Shown here: one piece after another, positions 25,460-34,050 of the stretch
Numbering within the stretch: the stretch's first letter is position 1
How the letters are laid out: every line of letters starts with the position of its first letter
Origin: UBA7702 sp040776805
Lineage (GTDB): Bacteria > Bacillota > Dehalobacteriia > UBA7702
Direction: 5' to 3'
DNA: 64,000 bases
NCBI GenBank assembly: GCA_040776805.1
Contig: JAXGZS010000004.1
Location: 241,906-305,905, forward strand
Translations under genes and position numbers: made by a program
The notes under the pieces: model-generated
Told to the model about the DNA's origin: nothing
Database searches by the model: none
What the model saw: the letters and a program-made list of their open reading frames with translations, nothing else

Positions 25460-27118
25460 ATGAAAACCGGCGCGGAAGTTGTGATAGAAGCTTTACTCCG
25501 AAACAACACCGAACTTGTCTTCAGTTACCCCGGTGGCGCCATTCTCCCCATCTACAACGCCTTGGGGAGAAGTCCCATCAAAAACGTCCTGGTCCGTCAA
25601 GAACAGGGGGCAGCCCATGCCGCCAGCGGCTATGCCCGGGTCACCGGCAAAGCCGGCGTGGTCATCGCCACCTCCGGTCCGGGAGCGACAAACCTGGTCA
25701 CCGGCATTGCCACCGCCAACATGGATTCCATTCCCCTGGTGCTTATCACCGGCCAGGTCAGTACCGATATGATCGGCACCGACGCTTTTCAGGAAACGGA
25801 TATCACCGGCATCACCCATCCCATTACCAAGCATAATTACCTCGTCAAAAACAGCGACGACCTCGCCGAAGTCATTGACGAAGCCTTCCATATCGCCACC
25901 ACGGGACGAAAAGGCCCGGTGCTCATCGATATTCCCAAAGATGTGGCCAACGGTAAGACAAAAGGCACGGTGAAACCGGTTCACCTCCCCAGCTATCAGC
26001 CCACCGTCAAAGGCAGTATGCGCCAGCTGAAAAAGGCCGCCGCGCTCATGGAAAGCGCGAAAAAACCGCTGATCTTCGCCGGTGGCGGCACTGTGGCCGC
26101 CGCCGCCCAAAAGGAGCTTGCCGCTTTTGCCGATCTCATCGACGCCGCGGTCTGCACTTCTCTGATGGGCATCGGCTCCATTGATACGAAAAGCGAACGC
26201 GCCCTGGGCATGACCGGACTTCACGGCCGTACCGGCGCCAACCTGGCCATGAGCGAGTGCGATCTGCTGATTGCCGTGGGCTGCCGCTTTGACGATCGGG
26301 TCACCTTAAACCACAGCGGTTTCGCAACAACGAAAAAGATCATTCACATCGACATCGACCCGGCGGAAATCGGCAAGAACATCGGCGCCAATATTCCCAT
26401 CGTCGGCGACGTGGCCGCGGTTTTGGCGGACCTCACCGCCATCACCACGGCAAAAACCAACGAGGACTGGATGCGGCAGGTCGCAACGTGGCGCGGTCAG
26501 TGGCCGCCTCAAGCCGCGATTGATCACCCTTCCATGGCCTATGCCATCACGGCGGCGCTGAACCGCTTGACCCCCAAAGACGTCATCTATACCACCGACG
26601 TCGGTCAGCATCAGATGTTCGCCGCCCAAAATCTTGAAATCGCCGCGGGGCCTCATTTTCTCACTTCCGGCGGTTTGGGCACCATGGGCTACGGCCTTCC
26701 CGCGGCCATCGGTGCGAAGTTGGGCGCCATGAAGCAAATGGTGATCGCCATCACCGGCGACGGCTCCTTCCAAATGAACTTCAATGAACTGGGCACCACC
26801 CGCGACCAGAACCTCGACCTCAAAATCGTGCTCTTCAACAACGCCTGCTTGGGTATGGTGCGCCAGCTGCAGCATCACTACAGCGACGACGCCTATTTCG
26901 GCGTGGATTTGCCCGGCAATCCCGATTTTGGCCTCATCGCAAAAGCCTACGGCTTTGCCGCCTTCCGCGTTGAAAAAAGCGAGGACGTTTTCCCCGTTTT
27001 AGAGGAGGCGCTGCAAACCCCCGGCACGGTGCTGATCGATTGCCGCGTCTGTAAGGAAGACATGGTTTTCCCCATCGTCTTAAACAACCAGCCCTTAAAA
27101 GACATGATCTATGAATAA
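25460..27118 (+). CDS. ilvB: Acetolactate synthase large (catalytic) subunit
   Basis: 552 residues. A thiamine-diphosphate enzyme that condenses pyruvate to acetolactate (or with 2-oxobutyrate to acetohydroxybutyrate). The N-terminal domain has FSYPGGAILPIYN and the activating Glu in VRQEQGAAHAASGYAR. The C-terminal domain has GDGSFQMNFNEL and FNNACLGMVRQ, the cofactor Mg2+ motif. The middle FAD-binding domain is intact, as expected for the anabolic enzyme. AGGAGG lies seven bases before the ATG, two bases after the ilvN stop. It ends at a strong terminator. Confidence 0.97.
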   Translation: MKTGAEVVIEALLRNNTELVFSYPGGAILPIYNALGRSPIKNVLVRQEQGAAHAASGYARVTGKAGVVIATSGPGATNLVTGIATANMDSIPLVLITGQVSTDMIGTDAFQETDITGITHPITKHNYLVKNSDDLAEVIDEAFHIATTGRKGPVLIDIPKDVANGKTKGTVKPVHLPSYQPTVKGSMRQLKKAAALMESAKKPLIFAGGGTVAAAAQKELAAFADLIDAAVCTSLMGIGSIDTKSERALGMTGLHGRTGANLAMSECDLLIAVGCRFDDRVTLNHSGFATTKKIIHIDIDPAEIGKNIGANIPIVGDVAAVLADLTAITTAKTNEDWMRQVATWRGQWPPQAAIDHPSMAYAITAALNRLTPKDVIYTTDVGQHQMFAAQNLEIAAGPHFLTSGGLGTMGYGLPAAIGAKLGAMKQMVIAITGDGSFQMNFNELGTTRDQNLDLKIVLFNNACLGMVRQLQHHYSDDAYFGVDLPGNPDFGLIAKAYGFAAFRVEKSEDVFPVLEEALQTPGTVLIDCRVCKEDMVFPIVLNNQPLKDMIYE

Positions 27119-27174
27119 ACCATGGGCCAAACCCGGCCTCAGGCAATGCCGATCATAGGCCGTAGAAAAAACTG

Positions 27175-27220
27175 AAACGCCGTAAAAGGCAAAACCTTTT
27201 ACGGCGTTTATACTTTTCTC
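27175..27220 (+). terminator. Terminator of ilvDNB
   Basis: A perfect 15-bp stem starting AAACGCCGTAAAAGG with a five-base loop, followed by a T-rich stretch. Confidence 0.9.
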
Positions 27221-27221
27221 A

Positions 27222-27250
27222 TTGTATTTATACGCGAAAATTGCTATACT
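27222..27250 (+). promoter_or_regulatory. Sigma-A-type promoter of the CapA-like gene
   Basis: TTGTAT (27222-27227), 17 bases, TATACT (27245-27250) with a TG at the extended -10 position. The ATG is at 27286. Confidence 0.7.
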
Positions 27251-27285
27251 TATCTTAATCATTGATATCAAACGGGAGTTTTAAC

Positions 27286-28599
27286 ATGGAGCCAAACCGC
27301 TATCGTTTCAGCAGAGAAGATTATGAAGCCTGGGAAGAGGAAAAACGCCGCCAGCGAGAGGAGAAAAGAGCTGCTCTGCGTCGGCGCAAACAGCGTAAAA
27401 TCCGCCAGGCCGTGATGATTTCCTTCTCCGGGGTCATGGTCGTGGTCATTGCCGCCGCCGTGATTTTCTTCTCCAATTTCGGCCTCACCGGTGCGGAAGA
27501 GGAAAACAGCGTGATTACCAAGGAGATGCAAGCCACGGAAAGCGGTTTTTCTTCCTTCACCTTGATGGCCTGCGGCGATAATCTGCTCCATACGAAGCTC
27601 TATACGGAAGCCGCCGAACGGGCCAAGGGGAACGGCTACGATTTCACCTATCTTTACCAGGACATCGCTCCGCTCACCAAAGACGCCGACATCTGCTTTA
27701 TCAATCAGGAAACCCCATTGGCCACCTCGGTCTATCCGGCGTCCAGTTATCCCCTGTTCAATACGCCTTCGGAAACGGTCACCGCCCTCCATGACATCGG
27801 CTTCAACGTCTTCAATATCGTCTCCAACCATTCTTTGGACAAGGGCGCCAAAGGCCTTGAGGCGACCATCGATTTCATGGAAACCGTGCCGGACAGCCTC
27901 TATGTCGGCGCTTATACGAATCAGACAGAAATGGAAAAACTCCATTATCTTACCGTGGACGGGCTGAAAGTGGCCTTTACCGGTTTCACGGAAATGACCA
28001 ACGGCCTAACCTTGGGCAGCGATTCCGATCTCGCCTTCGTCTATACTTCAGACGAGGCGGAAATGAAAAAGCTCATTGAAAACGCCAACAAGGAAGCGGA
28101 CGTGGTCGTCGTTTCCGTCCATTGGGGACAGGAAAACGTCACCTCGGCCTTAGCTTCCCAGAAAGAATTGGCCCAGAAATTCGCCGATTGGGGCGCTGAT
28201 TTGATTTTGGGACATCACCCCCACGTTTTAGAGGAGATCGAGACACTGACCGCCGACGACGGCCGCACCGTCCCCGTCTGCTATTCTTTGGGGAACCTTA
28301 CTTCCACCATGAACGATCCCGCCCACCACGTAGGCGGCTTCTACAAATGCAGTATCATTGTGGATCACGCCAGCGGCAACGTTTCCTTTGCCGATGAGGA
28401 ATTTATTCCCACCATCAACTATTTCACCGCCGGTAAAAATAATATTCACGTGATCCCCTTCTCCGCGTATACGGAAACCATGGCGGCCAATCACGGTTTC
28501 GCCATCACCGTCGACTACGTGAAAAACCTGCTCTCCTCCACCGTCGGCGCCGAGCTGATTCCAGAGCTGAACAGCAGCGACGAGGGCGCAACGGAATGA
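27286..28599 (+). CDS. CapA-family protein (PgsA/CapA-like metallophosphatase fold)
   Basis: 437 residues. A highly basic cytoplasmic start with many Arg/Lys (about 10-41) precedes one membrane segment (about 43-63). The outer domain carries the metal-binding motifs of the CapA family: GDNLLH (97-102), INQETPLA, NIVSNHSLDKG, VSVHWG and GHHPHVLEEIE, then YSLGNLTS. CapA proteins take part in poly-gamma-glutamate capsule formation, but many members occur without capB/capC, as here, and their activity is unknown. GGGAG lies seven bases before the ATG at 27286. It is a single-gene unit between the ilv terminator and the SRP RNA promoter. Confidence 0.9.
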   Translation: MEPNRYRFSREDYEAWEEEKRRQREEKRAALRRRKQRKIRQAVMISFSGVMVVVIAAAVIFFSNFGLTGAEEENSVITKEMQATESGFSSFTLMACGDNLLHTKLYTEAAERAKGNGYDFTYLYQDIAPLTKDADICFINQETPLATSVYPASSYPLFNTPSETVTALHDIGFNVFNIVSNHSLDKGAKGLEATIDFMETVPDSLYVGAYTNQTEMEKLHYLTVDGLKVAFTGFTEMTNGLTLGSDSDLAFVYTSDEAEMKKLIENANKEADVVVVSVHWGQENVTSALASQKELAQKFADWGADLILGHHPHVLEEIETLTADDGRTVPVCYSLGNLTSTMNDPAHHVGGFYKCSIIVDHASGNVSFADEEFIPTINYFTAGKNNIHVIPFSAYTETMAANHGFAITVDYVKNLLSSTVGAELIPELNSSDEGATE

Positions 28600-28606
28600 A
28601 ATTCGC

Positions 28607-28635
28607 TTGCCATTCAATTCGCCGTATGCTATAAT
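28607..28635 (+). promoter_or_regulatory. Promoter of the SRP RNA gene
   Basis: TTGCCA (28607-28612), 17 bases, TATAAT (28630-28635) with an extended -10 TG. Its strength fits a stable RNA gene. Confidence 0.85.
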
Positions 28636-28654
28636 AACAGAACATGAGATTTCA

Positions 28655-28930
28655 TTTTGCTGTGCTAGACGGGGAGGTAGCGGTGCCCTGTGGCCCACAA
28701 CCCGCTGTAGTGGGGTTGAATTCCCGTCCGAGGCAGCATTTTGTGGGGTCTGTCTTTTATAAGTGATGTTGATGGCCGGGTCCCGGGCGGCGGACGACCG
28801 TGAACCCCGTCAGGTCCGGAAGGAAGCAGCGGTAAGCGGCGCGGTTCGGGTGCCCCGGGGAAGCCCGGCCGGAGTTAACTGTAAAAGCAACGCCTGTAAA
28901 GTGTCTGTCGGAGACGGGTGCACAGCATTT
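28655..28930 (+). ncRNA. ffs: Signal recognition particle RNA, long form with Alu domain
   Basis: The RNA component of SRP, which binds Ffh and targets membrane proteins to SecY/FtsY. The ends pair (TGCTGTGC at 28658-28665 with GCACAGCA at 28920-28927). The Alu part has GTGCTAGACGGGGAGGTAG and GGTGCCCTG; the S domain has the invariant GTCAGGTCCGGAAGGAAGCA apical region bound by Ffh. At about 275 nt it is of the Bacillus/Clostridium type rather than the 114-nt 4.5S form. It sits directly before dnaX, as in many Bacillota. Confidence 0.97.
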
Positions 28931-28970
28931 TAATTATATTTTATGAAAAAACGCTTTCACTGCGAAGACC

Positions 28971-29020
28971 GGAAATGCAAGCGGCTTTTGTATACCGCAG
29001 TGTATTTCCTTTTTTCTTCT
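28971..29020 (+). terminator. Terminator of the SRP RNA gene
   Basis: GGAAAT and ATTTCC close a hairpin with an inner GCGG/CCGC stem, followed by TTTTTTCTTCTT. Confidence 0.75.
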
Positions 29021-29036
29021 TAGCATTAGGAGAACC

Positions 29037-30698
29037 ATGGAACATTTAGCCCTCTACCGCAAATGGCGGCCGCAAAACTTCAATACTCTCCTCGGCCAGG
29101 ACGACATCATCCGGGTGTTAAAAAACGCGGTCAAAAGCGGCAGAACCGTTCACGCTTATCTTTTCTGCGGCACCCGGGGAACGGGCAAAACCAGCACCGC
29201 CCGGATTTTGGCCAAAGCGTTAAACTGCGAAAATCCCCAGGACGGCGAACCCTGCAATCAATGCCCCGCCTGCCGCGCCATTACGGAAGGCAGTTTTATG
29301 GACGTCATCGAAATTGACGCCGCCTCCAACCGAGGCATCGACGAGATCCGAGATCTTCTGGAAAAAGTGCATTTCGTTCCCGTTGCCGGGAAATATAAAG
29401 TATATATCATCGACGAGGCCCATATGCTCACCACGGAGGCCTTCAACGCCCTGTTGAAAACCTTTGAGGAACCGCCGGGCCACGTTGTTTTCATCCTCGC
29501 CACCACCGAAGCGCGGAAGGTACCCCTGACCATCCTTTCCCGCTGCCAACGCTACGACTTCAAACCCATTGATGAAGAGACCGTGGCCGCCGCTTTGAAA
29601 AGAATCCTCACGGCGGAAAACAGAGCAGCCGACAACGACGCCCTTGAACTACTGGCGGAAAAAGCCAAAGGCAGTATGCGGGACGCCCTTTCCCTGATGG
29701 ATCAGGCCATGGGAGGCGACACGATGCTGACAGCGGCGGAGATCAACCGACTGACCGGCTCTGTCGCCTACGAATTTTGGCCGCCTTTTTTCCGCCATAT
29801 CAAAGAAAACGATCTCCCCGCGGTTTTCCGTGACCTTGACCGTTTGGAAGACGAAGGCAAAGACCTGCGCCAGTTTTTCAGGGATTTTAGGGATTTCAGC
29901 GGCGATCTGATCCTCGCCGATCACGAAAAGGCCCGGGGACGACGCGGAAAGATCCTGGCAGAAGCCGCCGTGTTGCTTACGCCCCAAGAAGTACTGGAGA
30001 TCATCGGGATCACCGGTGAAAGCGAAATCATCTTTCGCTATAATCGCGACGCCAAAGCCGCCTGCCGCTTTTTGCTGGCGAAAATCATGAAAGCGCTGCA
30101 TCAAACCAATGCGGCGGCAACCGCGGCAGCCCCAACCCAACCAGTACCTCCCCCCGAGGAAAAGCCGCGGGAGAAGCGGGAAACAGCGCCGGCCTACGTT
30201 TTCCCCAATGAAGATATCGCATCTCCCCCATCCCTGGAAACCGCCGTACCCTGGGCAGACCCTCCCCCCATCGGCGAAGCTACCCTGCCCCCGGACATGA
30301 TCGAAGCAGCCGAAATACCGGCAAGGAGGGAAACAAAACCGGAAAAAGCCGCCGCAAAGGCCGAGGAAAAGCGGGAGCCCAAAAAACCCGCGGCATCAGA
30401 AAAGGGCGGCAAGGACGACGCGGAAAAACTCTGGGCTGCGTTGTTAAAAGGGGTCAAGGAAAAGAACACTTCCACTTATACGTGGCTCTCCCATGGGGAG
30501 CTAACCCACGTTACGGACAGGGAAATCACCGTCACTTACCGGGCGGAGGAGGATCTCTATTTCCGTAAAATCCAGGAAGAAGAGCATAAAACCACGGTGG
30601 AGACCGTGCTGCATACATTAGGCGGCGATCGGCGTTTTCATCCCGTATCCGCCGCCACCGAAAACATCGAAGAAATGAAAATGAGTCTTTTTGATTAA
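29037..30698 (+). CDS. dnaX: DNA polymerase III subunit gamma/tau
   Basis: 553 residues. Clamp-loader ATPase of the replisome. The Walker A motif is at 45-52 (GTRGTGKT). Zinc ligands are Cys64, Cys73, Cys76 and Cys79. IIDEAHML is Walker B, and the SRC motif reads TILSRCQRYDF. Domain III follows; residues about 360-470 form a Pro/Ala/Glu/Lys-rich linker, and the last 90 residues form a separate folded domain. No A6-7G slippery site with a nearby stop is visible, so a shortened gamma form by frameshift is unlikely. It starts at 29037 after AGGAG and is followed by ybaB and recR in the usual order. Confidence 0.97.
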   Translation: MEHLALYRKWRPQNFNTLLGQDDIIRVLKNAVKSGRTVHAYLFCGTRGTGKTSTARILAKALNCENPQDGEPCNQCPACRAITEGSFMDVIEIDAASNRGIDEIRDLLEKVHFVPVAGKYKVYIIDEAHMLTTEAFNALLKTFEEPPGHVVFILATTEARKVPLTILSRCQRYDFKPIDEETVAAALKRILTAENRAADNDALELLAEKAKGSMRDALSLMDQAMGGDTMLTAAEINRLTGSVAYEFWPPFFRHIKENDLPAVFRDLDRLEDEGKDLRQFFRDFRDFSGDLILADHEKARGRRGKILAEAAVLLTPQEVLEIIGITGESEIIFRYNRDAKAACRFLLAKIMKALHQTNAAATAAAPTQPVPPPEEKPREKRETAPAYVFPNEDIASPPSLETAVPWADPPPIGEATLPPDMIEAAEIPARRETKPEKAAAKAEEKREPKKPAASEKGGKDDAEKLWAALLKGVKEKNTSTYTWLSHGELTHVTDREITVTYRAEEDLYFRKIQEEEHKTTVETVLHTLGGDRRFHPVSAATENIEEMKMSLFD

Positions 30699-30712
30699 AA
30701 GGAGGAATTCAC

Positions 30713-31027
30713 ATGGGCGCCAATATGCAAAAAATGATGAAACAAATGCAGAAAATGCAGAAAGACATGGAAAAGATGCAGGCGGAAGCTGCTGAAAAAA
30801 CCGTATCCGCCAGTGCCGGCGGCGGCGCCGTCACCATTACCGTATCGGGAAACCAGGAAATCAAAGGCATCAACATCAATCCCGACGCCGTGGATCTCGA
30901 CGACATCGAAATGCTGGAAGATATGATCATGGCCGCGGCCAACGAAGCCCTGGAGCAATCGAAGGAAATGATGACCAGCGAATTGAGCAAACTCACCGGC
31001 GGCATGAATATCCCCGGTCTCTTCTAA
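30713..31027 (+). CDS. YbaB/EbfC-family nucleoid-associated protein
   Basis: 104 residues. A Met/Lys/Gln-rich helical N-terminus (MQKMMKQMQKMQKDMEKMQ) leads into VSASAGGGAVTITVSGNQEI and the helix with AAANEALEQSKEMM. These small dimers bind DNA and often lie between dnaX and recR. Gly-Met-rich C-terminus ends IPGLF. AAGGAGG lies seven to eight bases before the ATG. Confidence 0.96.
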   Translation: MGANMQKMMKQMQKMQKDMEKMQAEAAEKTVSASAGGGAVTITVSGNQEIKGININPDAVDLDDIEMLEDMIMAAANEALEQSKEMMTSELSKLTGGMNIPGLF

Positions 31028-31061
31028 AACTCTAAACTCTAACTTCTAACTTCTAACTTCT
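31028..31061. repeat. Heptanucleotide tandem repeat between ybaB and recR
   Basis: Five copies of a seven-base unit: AACTCTA twice, then ACTTCTA three times, filling most of the gap between the ybaB stop and the recR ribosome-binding site. Copy number could vary between strains and change the spacing. Confidence 0.85.
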
Positions 31062-31075
31062 AAGCGGAGGTTTTC

Positions 31076-31675
31076 ATGAACTGTTATCCCCAAAGTTTGG
31101 CAAGGCTTATGGAGGTCTTGGCCAAACTACCCGGCGTTGGCCCGAAAACCGCCCAGCGTCTTGCCTTTTTCATCCTCGAACAAGGAAAAAACGGGGCGGC
31201 GGAGTTTTCCGACGCCCTTCTTGACGTGGCGGCAAAGATCACCACCTGCCCCGTCTGCTTCAACATCGCCGAAGAGGGGCACTGCGCCCTTTGTGAAGAT
31301 CTGAACCGCGACAATACCATGATCTGTGTAGTCGAATCGGCAAGAGACATCATTCCCATGGAAAAGAGCGGCTCCTTCAAGGGGCGCTACCATGTTTTGG
31401 GCGGCCTGATTTCGCCCATGGAAGGCATCGGACCCAAGGAACTCCACGTGAAAGAGTTGTTAAAGCGCTTGGAAGACGGTGTAGTGCAGGAGGTCATCAT
31501 GGCCACCGGAGCCAATGTGGAGGGGGAAGCCACCGCCGTATACCTCGCCGACCTTTTGAAACCTCTGGTACCGAAAATCACCCGTATCGCCCAGGGCATG
31601 CCCGTCGGCGGCGATCTGGAATACATCGACGAAATCACGTTGGCAAAAGCCCTCACCGGCAGAAGGGAATTCTGA
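31076..31675 (+). CDS. recR: Recombination mediator RecR
   Basis: 199 residues. Helps RecF/RecO load RecA on gapped DNA. A helix-hairpin-helix (LAKLPGVGPKTAQRLAF), a four-cysteine zinc motif (CPVCFNIAEEGHCALC) and a Toprim domain (ICVVESARDI, then LGGLISPMEGIGP) occur in the normal order. GGAGG precedes the ATG. It directly precedes bofA, with one base between stop and start. Confidence 0.97.
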   Translation: MNCYPQSLARLMEVLAKLPGVGPKTAQRLAFFILEQGKNGAAEFSDALLDVAAKITTCPVCFNIAEEGHCALCEDLNRDNTMICVVESARDIIPMEKSGSFKGRYHVLGGLISPMEGIGPKELHVKELLKRLEDGVVQEVIMATGANVEGEATAVYLADLLKPLVPKITRIAQGMPVGGDLEYIDEITLAKALTGRREF

Positions 31676-31676
31676 T

Positions 31677-31940
31677 ATGGCTTTGCTGGAAACGATTCTC
31701 ACCGTCACCGTCCTCATCGGCATTGCCGCCCTGGCCGTTTATTTGATTACCCGAACCATTCACCTGCTGGTGAAAATCGTCGGCAACAGCATCGGCGGCC
31801 TGCTGCTTTTGTTTCTCGCGGCGTTTTTTGGCCCCTCCCTGGGCCTCGATATCGCCATCAACCTTTGGACGATCCTATTGGCGCTGTTTACCGGCGTTTT
31901 CGGCGTCATCGTACTGATTGCCCTTCAATTCCTGATATAA
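31677..31940 (+). CDS. bofA: BofA-family (pro-sigma-K processing inhibitor-like) membrane protein
   Basis: 87 residues, almost wholly hydrophobic with three membrane segments (about 4-23, 30-52, 58-85). The middle has KIVGNSIGGLLLL, characteristic of BofA. In Bacillus BofA holds the SpoIVFB protease inactive until sigma-K is needed. Its position after recR is the usual one. BofA-like genes also occur in some non-sporulating relatives, so it supports but does not prove sporulation. Confidence 0.9.
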   Translation: MALLETILTVTVLIGIAALAVYLITRTIHLLVKIVGNSIGGLLLLFLAAFFGPSLGLDIAINLWTILLALFTGVFGVIVLIALQFLI

Positions 31941-31954
31941 AGAGGTAGCACCCT

Positions 31955-32506
31955 ATGGATTACATCGCCTACGCGAAAGCGGCAGGATTTACGGAAGCCG
32001 GTTCCTTTGATCCGCAAAAGCTCTCCTTTGCCGACGCCGAAACCTTAAGAGACGCCTGCAAAGCCAATGACTGCGGTTTTTACGGACGCTACTGGACCTG
32101 CCCCCCGGGGGTGGGCTCCATTGAGAAAGTGCAAAACAAAGTCCTCTCCTACCGTCACGGCCTTATTTTGCAGCTGCTCACAGAAGCCATCAGCCTCACC
32201 TTTCAGCCGGAACTGTTCAGCGAGGTTTCCCGGACCTTTAATGATATGACCCAGGTCGTCGCCGCGCAAATAAAGAAAGAGATCGGGGAAGACATTTTTA
32301 TGCTGGGCATGAGCGGCTGCCTCCTCTGTGAATACTGCAGCTATCCAAAAGCGGTTTGCTGTTATGGCAAAGAAATGGTGCCCTGCATTTCCGGGCATTG
32401 CATCAACGTCTACCGCCTTTGGGACGAAACCGGCCACCGCCGGGCCAACCTTGACGAAACCGATTTCTATAGCGTGCTGCTTTGGAACGATCCGGCCGGC
32501 GCGTAA
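31955..32506 (+). CDS. DUF2284 predicted metal-binding protein
   Basis: 183 residues with ten or more cysteines. CKANDCGFYGRYWTCPP near the N-terminus and SGCLLCEYCSYPKAVCCYG in the second half are typical of DUF2284, whose members are thought to bind metal or an iron-sulfur cluster; no activity is established. AGAGGT lies upstream of the ATG, 14 bases after bofA, so it probably shares the dnaX-recR transcript. It ends at a terminator. Confidence 0.88.
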   Translation: MDYIAYAKAAGFTEAGSFDPQKLSFADAETLRDACKANDCGFYGRYWTCPPGVGSIEKVQNKVLSYRHGLILQLLTEAISLTFQPELFSEVSRTFNDMTQVVAAQIKKEIGEDIFMLGMSGCLLCEYCSYPKAVCCYGKEMVPCISGHCINVYRLWDETGHRRANLDETDFYSVLLWNDPAGA

Positions 32507-32519
32507 ACCAATAAAACCA

Positions 32520-32552
32520 AAAAGGAAAGAGTGGCCGCTCCTTCCTTTTTTA
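32520..32552 (+). terminator. Terminator after the DUF2284 gene
   Basis: AAAGGAA pairs with TTCCTTT, extended by a GAG/CTC inner stem, followed by TTTTTTATTT. Confidence 0.85.
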
Positions 32553-32585
32553 TTTAAAATCCATGCAAAACTCATATATATTTGT

Positions 32586-32591
32586 TATAAT
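32586..32591 (+). promoter_or_regulatory. -10 element of the radical-SAM gene promoter
   Basis: TATAAT preceded by AT-rich DNA; TGCAAA 16 bases upstream is a weak -35. It lies between the DUF2284 terminator and the radical-SAM gene. Confidence 0.5.
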
Positions 32592-32606
32592 AAGAGAAGC
32601 GACAAA

Positions 32607-32717
32607 ATGAATACGAAGAACCACTCGGAGAACAGACAGGAAAATCAAGAATTTTCTCTATTTTGCAAAGTTCGGCTTAAAAACGATTTTATGAAAACCC
32701 ATTTAAAATATATTTAG
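32607..32717 (+). CDS. Possible 36-residue leader peptide
   Basis: An ATG with AAGAGAAG about eight bases upstream opens a frame of 36 codons (MNTKNHSENRQENQEF..., ending HLKYI). It stops nine bases before the radical-SAM ATG. It is polar and basic with no recognisable domain. It could be a translated leader coupled to the next gene or chance. Confidence 0.3.
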   Translation: MNTKNHSENRQENQEFSLFCKVRLKNDFMKTHLKYI

Positions 32718-32726
32718 GAGAAAACG

Positions 32727-33983
32727 ATGAGCGCTATCACAACGGCGACCAGGATGTGGCTTACCCGTTCTTTAAAACCTTTTCAATTCAAAAACGAATA
32801 CAATCATAAACTTGATTACAACAATACCGGTCATCTCGGACTCTATATCCATATTCCCTTTTGCGAAAGCATCTGCTCTTTTTGCCCATATTGCAAAGAA
32901 AGATATGATAAAGAACGCTGTAATGAATATATCGATGCTTTGATTGCCGAAATACACTATGTAGGAGCAACCGCCGACGGCACGAAAAAGAAAGTTACCA
33001 GCTTGTATTTTGGCGGCGGTACTCCGGCCCTCGCCATAGACCGCCTGGGGGATATCGTTCAGGCAGTGGAGGATCATTTTATCATCGCCGAAGGCATCGG
33101 CTTGGAGCTCCACCCCGGAAATGTTACGAAGGAAAATCTGCGCAAGCTTAAAACCATGGGCATTACCAAAATCAGCATAGGCATTCAGTCTTTTCAACCG
33201 AAATTATTGAAGCTTTTGGGTCGATCCGTTATCGATCCTCAAAATATTTTTGATGCAATAAGAGAGGTTCCTTTTGAAACCGTATCCATGGATTTTATCT
33301 TTGCCCTTCCCGGTCAAACCCTTGAAGAGCTAAAAGCCGACATCGATATGGCATTTGCAAATCATGCGAATCACATTGCGATATACCCTTTTATCAATTT
33401 TACTTTTACGAAGAGCACAATCCCGGCGATAGCAAAAAAAGAGAAGCGGAAATTACTCGACGAGATCACCAAATACTGCGAAAGCAAAGGATATCACCGT
33501 GATTCCATCTGGACCTTTGCAAAAAAGAAGAATGCGAAATACTCCTCGATGACAAGAGAAAACTTCCTTGGTTTTGGCTGTTCCGCCACGACACTTTTAA
33601 AAGATCAATTTAAAATCAACACTTTTTCTATAGAGGAATATAAAAAGAGAATCGCTGCTAACGATATTCCTACTTCTTTGACGATTCGATTTACGAAAAG
33701 GCAACGGATGATCTACTATCTGTTTTGGACCGCTTACAGCACAAAGATCAATGCAAAGAATTTTGAAGACTTTTTCGGTGAATCGTTAAAGAAAAATTAC
33801 GGTTTTGAACTTTGGCTCGCTAAAAAACTGGGATTTGTCAACGAACAAGATCATATATATACCATGACACTAAAAGGCGCATTTGATTACCATTATTATG
33901 AAAACTATTACACGCTCGCCTATATCGATAAAATGTGGGGCATCATGCGCAAAGAAGCTTTCCCCCAGGAAATCCACTTTTGA
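32727..33983 (+). CDS. HemW/HemN-like radical-SAM protein
   Basis: 418 residues. The radical-SAM core starts with GLYIHIPFCESICSFCPYC; Cys46, Cys50 and Cys53 are the CX3CX2C cluster ligands and Cys56 is the extra cysteine of the HemN group. YFGGGTP, GIQSF and the later FALPGQTLEE agree. The C-terminal part (about 285-418) is unlike HemW and may bind a different substrate. TAGGAG precedes the ATG. The gene is visibly AT-richer and uses more AAA, ATT and AAT codons than its neighbours, which suggests a separate origin. It forms a unit of its own between two terminators. Oxidation of coproporphyrinogen cannot be assumed; HemW-type heme handling or another radical reaction is equally possible. 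Confidence 0.88.
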   Translation: MSAITTATRMWLTRSLKPFQFKNEYNHKLDYNNTGHLGLYIHIPFCESICSFCPYCKERYDKERCNEYIDALIAEIHYVGATADGTKKKVTSLYFGGGTPALAIDRLGDIVQAVEDHFIIAEGIGLELHPGNVTKENLRKLKTMGITKISIGIQSFQPKLLKLLGRSVIDPQNIFDAIREVPFETVSMDFIFALPGQTLEELKADIDMAFANHANHIAIYPFINFTFTKSTIPAIAKKEKRKLLDEITKYCESKGYHRDSIWTFAKKKNAKYSSMTRENFLGFGCSATTLLKDQFKINTFSIEEYKKRIAANDIPTSLTIRFTKRQRMIYYLFWTAYSTKINAKNFEDFFGESLKKNYGFELWLAKKLGFVNEQDHIYTMTLKGAFDYHYYENYYTLAYIDKMWGIMRKEAFPQEIHF

Positions 33984-34008
33984 ATTTCGGATTATTCGGA
34001 TTATTATG

Positions 34009-34048
34009 AAAAGACCTCATGCTAATGATCATTGGCATGAGGTCTTTC
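34009..34048. terminator. Bidirectional terminator
   Basis: AAAGACCTCATGC pairs with GCATGAGGTCTTT around an 11-base loop, with T-rich flanks on both strands. It serves the converging radical-SAM and aldehyde dehydrogenase genes. Confidence 0.9.
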
Positions 34049-34050
34049 TA

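Noticed and set aside
29037..30698. Programmed frameshift in dnaX giving a gamma form
   Set aside because: No A6-7G slippery site with a stem or Shine-Dalgarno stimulator is visible; the longest run near Lys codons is five A.
32328..32717. 129-codon plus-strand frame ending before the radical-SAM gene
   Set aside because: It begins inside the DUF2284 gene in another frame and crosses its terminator. Only the last 36 codons are considered, as a possible leader peptide.
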